This document shows, in pieces, positions 61,001-64,000 of a DNA stretch of 64,000 nt. Source of the DNA: Coturnix japonica (taxonomy: Eukaryota > Chordata > Aves > Galliformes > Phasianidae); the NCBI RefSeq assembly GCF_001577835.2, contig NC_029529.1, positions 12,349,380 to 12,413,379 of the forward strand, read 5' to 3'. Position numbers and translations under genes: made by a program. The notes below the pieces were generated by a model that worked only from the letters and a program-made list of their open reading frames with translations, did no database searches and had not been told where the DNA came from. Position 1 is the first letter of the stretch. Each line of letters opens with the position of its first letter.

Positions 61001-62965
61001 GTGGTGTGGTCTCTAAGAAGAGGATTCTAGCATACAGTGGCACTCTAAGGCTGGAGGCTGATGTCTAAGTTGTCCTTGTTTGCAGATGAAATGTTTGCAT
61101 CAGTGTCAGTTACCTCCAGCAGCCTTATTCTTACTTGTTTGTGAAACAGTGCTCATCTCTGATGGTTCTTTGTGGACAGTAAGATACACTGCATTTGCAG
61201 GAAGTGCATTTCATTTCTGAATCTTCATCTCAGGAAGTTAACACATAACGTATAGAAACTTTGCACATTTTCTTCATAAATAGTAAAGACCCGTGTTTCA
61301 ATCTTTACCTGTGGAAATAAGGATGAACAGATCAACATTTATCAACAGTAAGTAATGGTGCTTTAGGTGTCATTGTGACATGTTAAGGAGTGGGAACAGT
61401 TCATGTATGATTTCCAGTTTCACACAGTCCGGAAACTACAGCAGGTGTGACTGTATGAGGTGCACACTTAGAAGGTTTTTCTGCTAACAGGTAGTAACAG
61501 GTCGGCTGCTGTCTGTTTTTAATGACATTGGAGGATGAGAACAGCTCAAACCCCTGTTTGGTGGTGATGTTCTTTACCCCTTTGTTTAGCTTTTTTTGCA
61601 TCCACTTGAGGGAAATGCTGGATCAAGTGTGTTTATTTGTTTCTCTGCTCATTGCATGATTACACAAGTGTGATTATTCCTTTTACAGCTTCTGAAAAAA
61701 CCATTCTTCGTATGTAACTGGTTGAATTTTGTGGTTGATAGCTCATGGTTTTTGTTCTTGTTTTTTTTTCACTTTGCATCACCTGTGTTGGTAATACACC
61801 ATTGCTTGAAATATTACCTGTTTGTGGACAGGCATGCATAGTGCTTTTCAAAACTGTGTGCTCTTGCAGTCCTGTTGCTGTTACCAGCCACGTAGCCAGG
61901 TTGTAAGCTCTTTTCTGATCTCCCTTGTATTTCCTCAGGACCTCACAATTCCAGAGTCCAGTACAGTGAAAAGAGTGATGACTGGAACAGTGGCTGGATT
62001 TAAATGGCCACCGAGCGTCAGTGAGGTGAGAAACCCTGGGCTGGCTTTACAGCATAGTTGTGCAAACTCAGCTCGTAGCTGAAGATGATCTAGAACCTTT
62101 TGTCTCAGTATGAAATAGTGGAGTTCTCCCTTCTTCCTAAGGTGCTTTCTTTGTCATTCTGTATTGTAACAAAGCTGGACAGTACCTCTGGGCAGCTAGT
62201 AAGTATGTTGGAAAGTGAGATTTTTGCCCTTGTGGAGCAGTCTGCAAATTCACACCCAACTTGTTGTGTGTGTTTTTGCAGTTTTGATTTCCAGAACTGG
62301 AACAGAAGACTTGGAATAGGCTCTCCGTGTCTGGAGATATATGATATCGGACTGTTTACTTCAGTTTCCTTCGTTACCAGCTTTTGGAAATCTTTCGTTT
62401 TGTACATAAATAATTAAATGATCAAGCAGAGGAAGATGAGTGCAACTCTCGACCAGTGCTTAGAGTGTTCATTGGAGAGATGAACTCTCCAGCTGCCCAT
62501 CATGTGACTGCTAAGATTAATGTTCAGCCACTACCCACCATTAGTATGTTTGAAGGAATTCCTTGGGAGCTGGAAAGTGTTTTTATTTCATTAGGAGAAG
62601 GAGATGGGATATGGGACTACAGATGGGGAGGAGAGGCTATTTCTTCCTTTGCTAATCCTGCTTATAGTTTTGTTTTGATTTTCTGCAAAACTTCAGAAAT
62701 GAGGGATTTAACTTAAATGGCTTTGCTTTGGAAATGAAACACAATGTAAACTGCTGTATCAAAACAAGCTGCTTGATACATCTGTCAAGCATTAAATATT
62801 TCTCACCTGAAGTTACTGTTGTGCAGCTCGGGAGAACAAGGGAATAATGCTGTGGTTGCTCAGTGACTCTCTGGGGATGTTTCTGAGTCTCTTCTCTTTT
62901 CTCTGCAGCCCGTGAAGGACAGTGATCCACACTTCCATCACTTCCTGCTAAGCCAGACGGAGAAG
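52079..62965 (+). CDS. GLYR1: GLYR1 (NPAC/NDF), first seven coding exons, continues off-window
   Basis: Exons are 52079-52116, 54133-54169, 54770-54849, 58197-58335, 58923-59165, 61939-62025 and 62909-62965, giving 227 uninterrupted codons. GLYR1 is a nucleosome-destabilising chromatin factor that binds gene bodies through its PWWP domain and activates the demethylase KDM1B/LSD2. Visible: [20 protein letters not shown] opens the PWWP domain (roughly residues 8-67, with PPWPGK and [14 protein letters not shown]), then [19 protein letters not shown], a Ser/Lys/Glu-rich linker, an AT-hook [13 protein letters not shown], and [12 protein letters not shown] at residues 214-225, the segment known in human to contact LSD2. 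The C-terminal beta-hydroxyacid-dehydrogenase-like domain lies beyond the right edge. The start is fixed by an ATG within a YY1-like AAGATGGCGGC and by identity to the human N-terminus. Confidence 0.98.
52151..52188. repeat. (GATCC/GGTCC)n pentamer repeat in GLYR1 intron 1
   Basis: Three GATCC-type units pass into three GGTCC units just inside the first intron, 35 bp after the donor. It is similar in unit to the GGACC repeat at the VRK3 promoter. Confidence 0.9.
53849..53872 (+). repeat. (CTG)8 trinucleotide repeat
   Basis: Eight uninterrupted CTG units in GLYR1 intron 1. Confidence 0.95.
55604..55738 (+). mobile_element. CR1 LINE 3'-end fragment
   Basis: TTCAAGGCCAGGCTGGATGT, GGGTTGGAACTGGATGAGCA and CAGGCCGTTCTGTGATTG mark the CR1 3' end. 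It is in GLYR1 intron 3 (54850-58196), sense to the gene. Confidence 0.92.
55921..56130 (+). mobile_element. CR1 LINE 3'-end fragment (second, different subtype)
   Basis: AAAGGGTTGTTAAGTGCTGG, GGTGGTTGAGTCACCATCCC, GGAGGTTGGATTTGATGATC and TTCCAACCTGAATAATTCTA define a second CR1 end 180 bp after the previous one. The internal sequence differs, so it is a separate insertion. Confidence 0.93.
58085..58117 (+). repeat. (CA)n microsatellite
   Basis: Interrupted CACACG / CACACACA dinucleotide run in GLYR1 intron 3, about 80 bp before exon 58197-58335. Confidence 0.95.
59166..61938 (+). other. GLYR1: GLYR1 intron 5
   Basis: 2.8 kb of AT-rich intronic sequence between exons 58923-59165 and 61939-62025. 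I recognised no exon, RNA gene or dated repeat in it. Confidence 0.7.
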
Positions 62966-64000
62966 GTGAGGATTTGGCAGACAGGATAATTCTGCTGATC
63001 GCTCTAGCTTGGCATCCTGCCCTTTGCTGGGATGAAGGTCTAATTACAAGGAGCATACATAACCAGCTCTGAAATTCTGCTCTTTGGGGCCTAGCAGCAA
63101 CGAAACTCCCGTGTGCAGTCTTGTCATTTGGTTACTTTCCAGCATTTAGGTTTAGAGTGGCTTGGCAGTGAAAACAACAATTAGATCAAGACATCAAAGA
63201 TTACCTTGCACCAGGATTTAGATTTGTTCTGTTAAATTCTGCTTATTGAATATGAAGGCTAGAAAATGATGTTTTACTAATTACAACCCTGTTCTTTGTT
63301 TGACAGCCATCCTTCCAATTTCTTCATCTGGATAAATTTGTTAATTAACTGAATATGGCAAGAAGATTGTCCCTGACCATGTAAAATGTAGCCAGCTTTA
63401 CAGTTAGAAGCCATGCAGGATTTTGTATTCAGCCTGTGAATGTCAGGAGGAAAAGAAGATAATGAATTAAATGAAAAATAGTGTATATCTGGTTGAGGAT
63501 CTGTGCAGAGACAGATTAAGAGCAGCTCAAAATAAGCAGCCTGAGCAAGAGCAGCCTTCAGCACACAGTTTGCTGTAAGCCGCATGCTGCCTTAGGTTAA
63601 CAGAAATGCTTTGCTTCAGCAGCTACGCTGACATAATGAGCACAGGCATGGTGTTCTACATCAGGCTGTAGAGATCTGTTTTCCTTGGTTCAGATGTGAG
63701 AGTGGGGATGTGCTGTATCCTTGATGCTGGAGTGCCTGCTGTGTGAACTACAGAAAGGATTTTGTAGTCCCTGTGTCAGAAAACAGACTGAATTGTGAGA
63801 GCGGGGTAGGAAGGGAAGAACTTAATATGTTACAATAGGGTTTTATTTTCTCTGGTTGAGGGAAGCCTGAGAGTTTTCCTGTGCTGCAGATGGTGTGTGG
63901 GTGAGCTGCCTGTTTTCTTTGTAGCGAGGATACGGTCTGTTTGCTCAGCAGAGCAAATCAGCACTGTCCTTCTCCTGAATGCTTTGTTTTATCCATACAG
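62966..64000 (+). other. GLYR1: GLYR1 intron 7, ending at a splice acceptor on the window edge
   Basis: The intron begins GTGAGG at 62966. The window ends TTTTATCCATACAG, a good polypyrimidine-AG acceptor, so the next GLYR1 exon (expected to begin PAVCYQ) should start at the first base beyond the window. Confidence 0.7.

Overview
The window is eukaryotic nuclear DNA, almost certainly from a bird and most likely a galliform such as chicken. It has compact multi-exon genes with GT-AG introns, several 3'-end fragments of CR1 LINEs (the main avian retroposon), GC-rich CpG-island promoters, and proteins very close to known vertebrate families. No bacterial, viral, retroviral, CRISPR or rRNA/tRNA features were seen.

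Layout, left to right. (1) 56-3528 (+) holds the last seven coding exons of cyclin F (CCNF), followed by its 3'UTR. (2) 5340-12154 (-) holds the pseudokinase VRK3 in ten intact coding exons, tail-to-tail with CCNF, with its CpG-island promoter near 12.2-12.5 kb. (3) 14037-16477 (-) holds a six-exon gene I do not recognise. It encodes a small lysine/arginine-rich protein with an acidic C-terminus, and its terminal exon is tandemly duplicated just downstream (12.8-13.5 kb). (4) 16819-16918 is an exactly 100-N assembly gap that probably hides a shared head-to-head promoter and the missing 5' exons of the next gene. (5) 18648-46853 (+) holds MAPK8IP3 (JIP3) from the JNK-binding exon to the stop codon, with 2.4 kb of 3'UTR. 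(6) 50028-51402 (-) holds MRPS34, a mitochondrial ribosomal protein, in three exons, tail-to-tail with MAPK8IP3. (7) 52079 to the right edge (+) holds the first seven coding exons of GLYR1 (NPAC/NDF), head-to-head with MRPS34 across a 0.68 kb CpG-island promoter.

These are housekeeping and neuronal genes, not an operon or pathway. CCNF is an SCF ubiquitin-ligase substrate receptor, VRK3 a scaffold pseudokinase, MAPK8IP3 a kinesin/JNK scaffold, MRPS34 a mitoribosome subunit, and GLYR1 a PWWP chromatin reader. Human CCNF, MAPK8IP3, MRPS34 and GLYR1 all lie on 16p13.3 but VRK3 is on 19q13, so the avian order is rearranged relative to human.

The points most worth a second look are the unidentified gene with its duplicated terminal exon and shared frame anomaly, a GC-AG intron in CCNF that splits a basic (NLS-like) cluster, two consecutive microexons in MAPK8IP3, a VRK3 that keeps a glycine loop and a catalytic Asp lost in human, a six-site ETS cluster upstream of MRPS34, and a run of likely sequencing errors plus a gap in the 5' half of MAPK8IP3.
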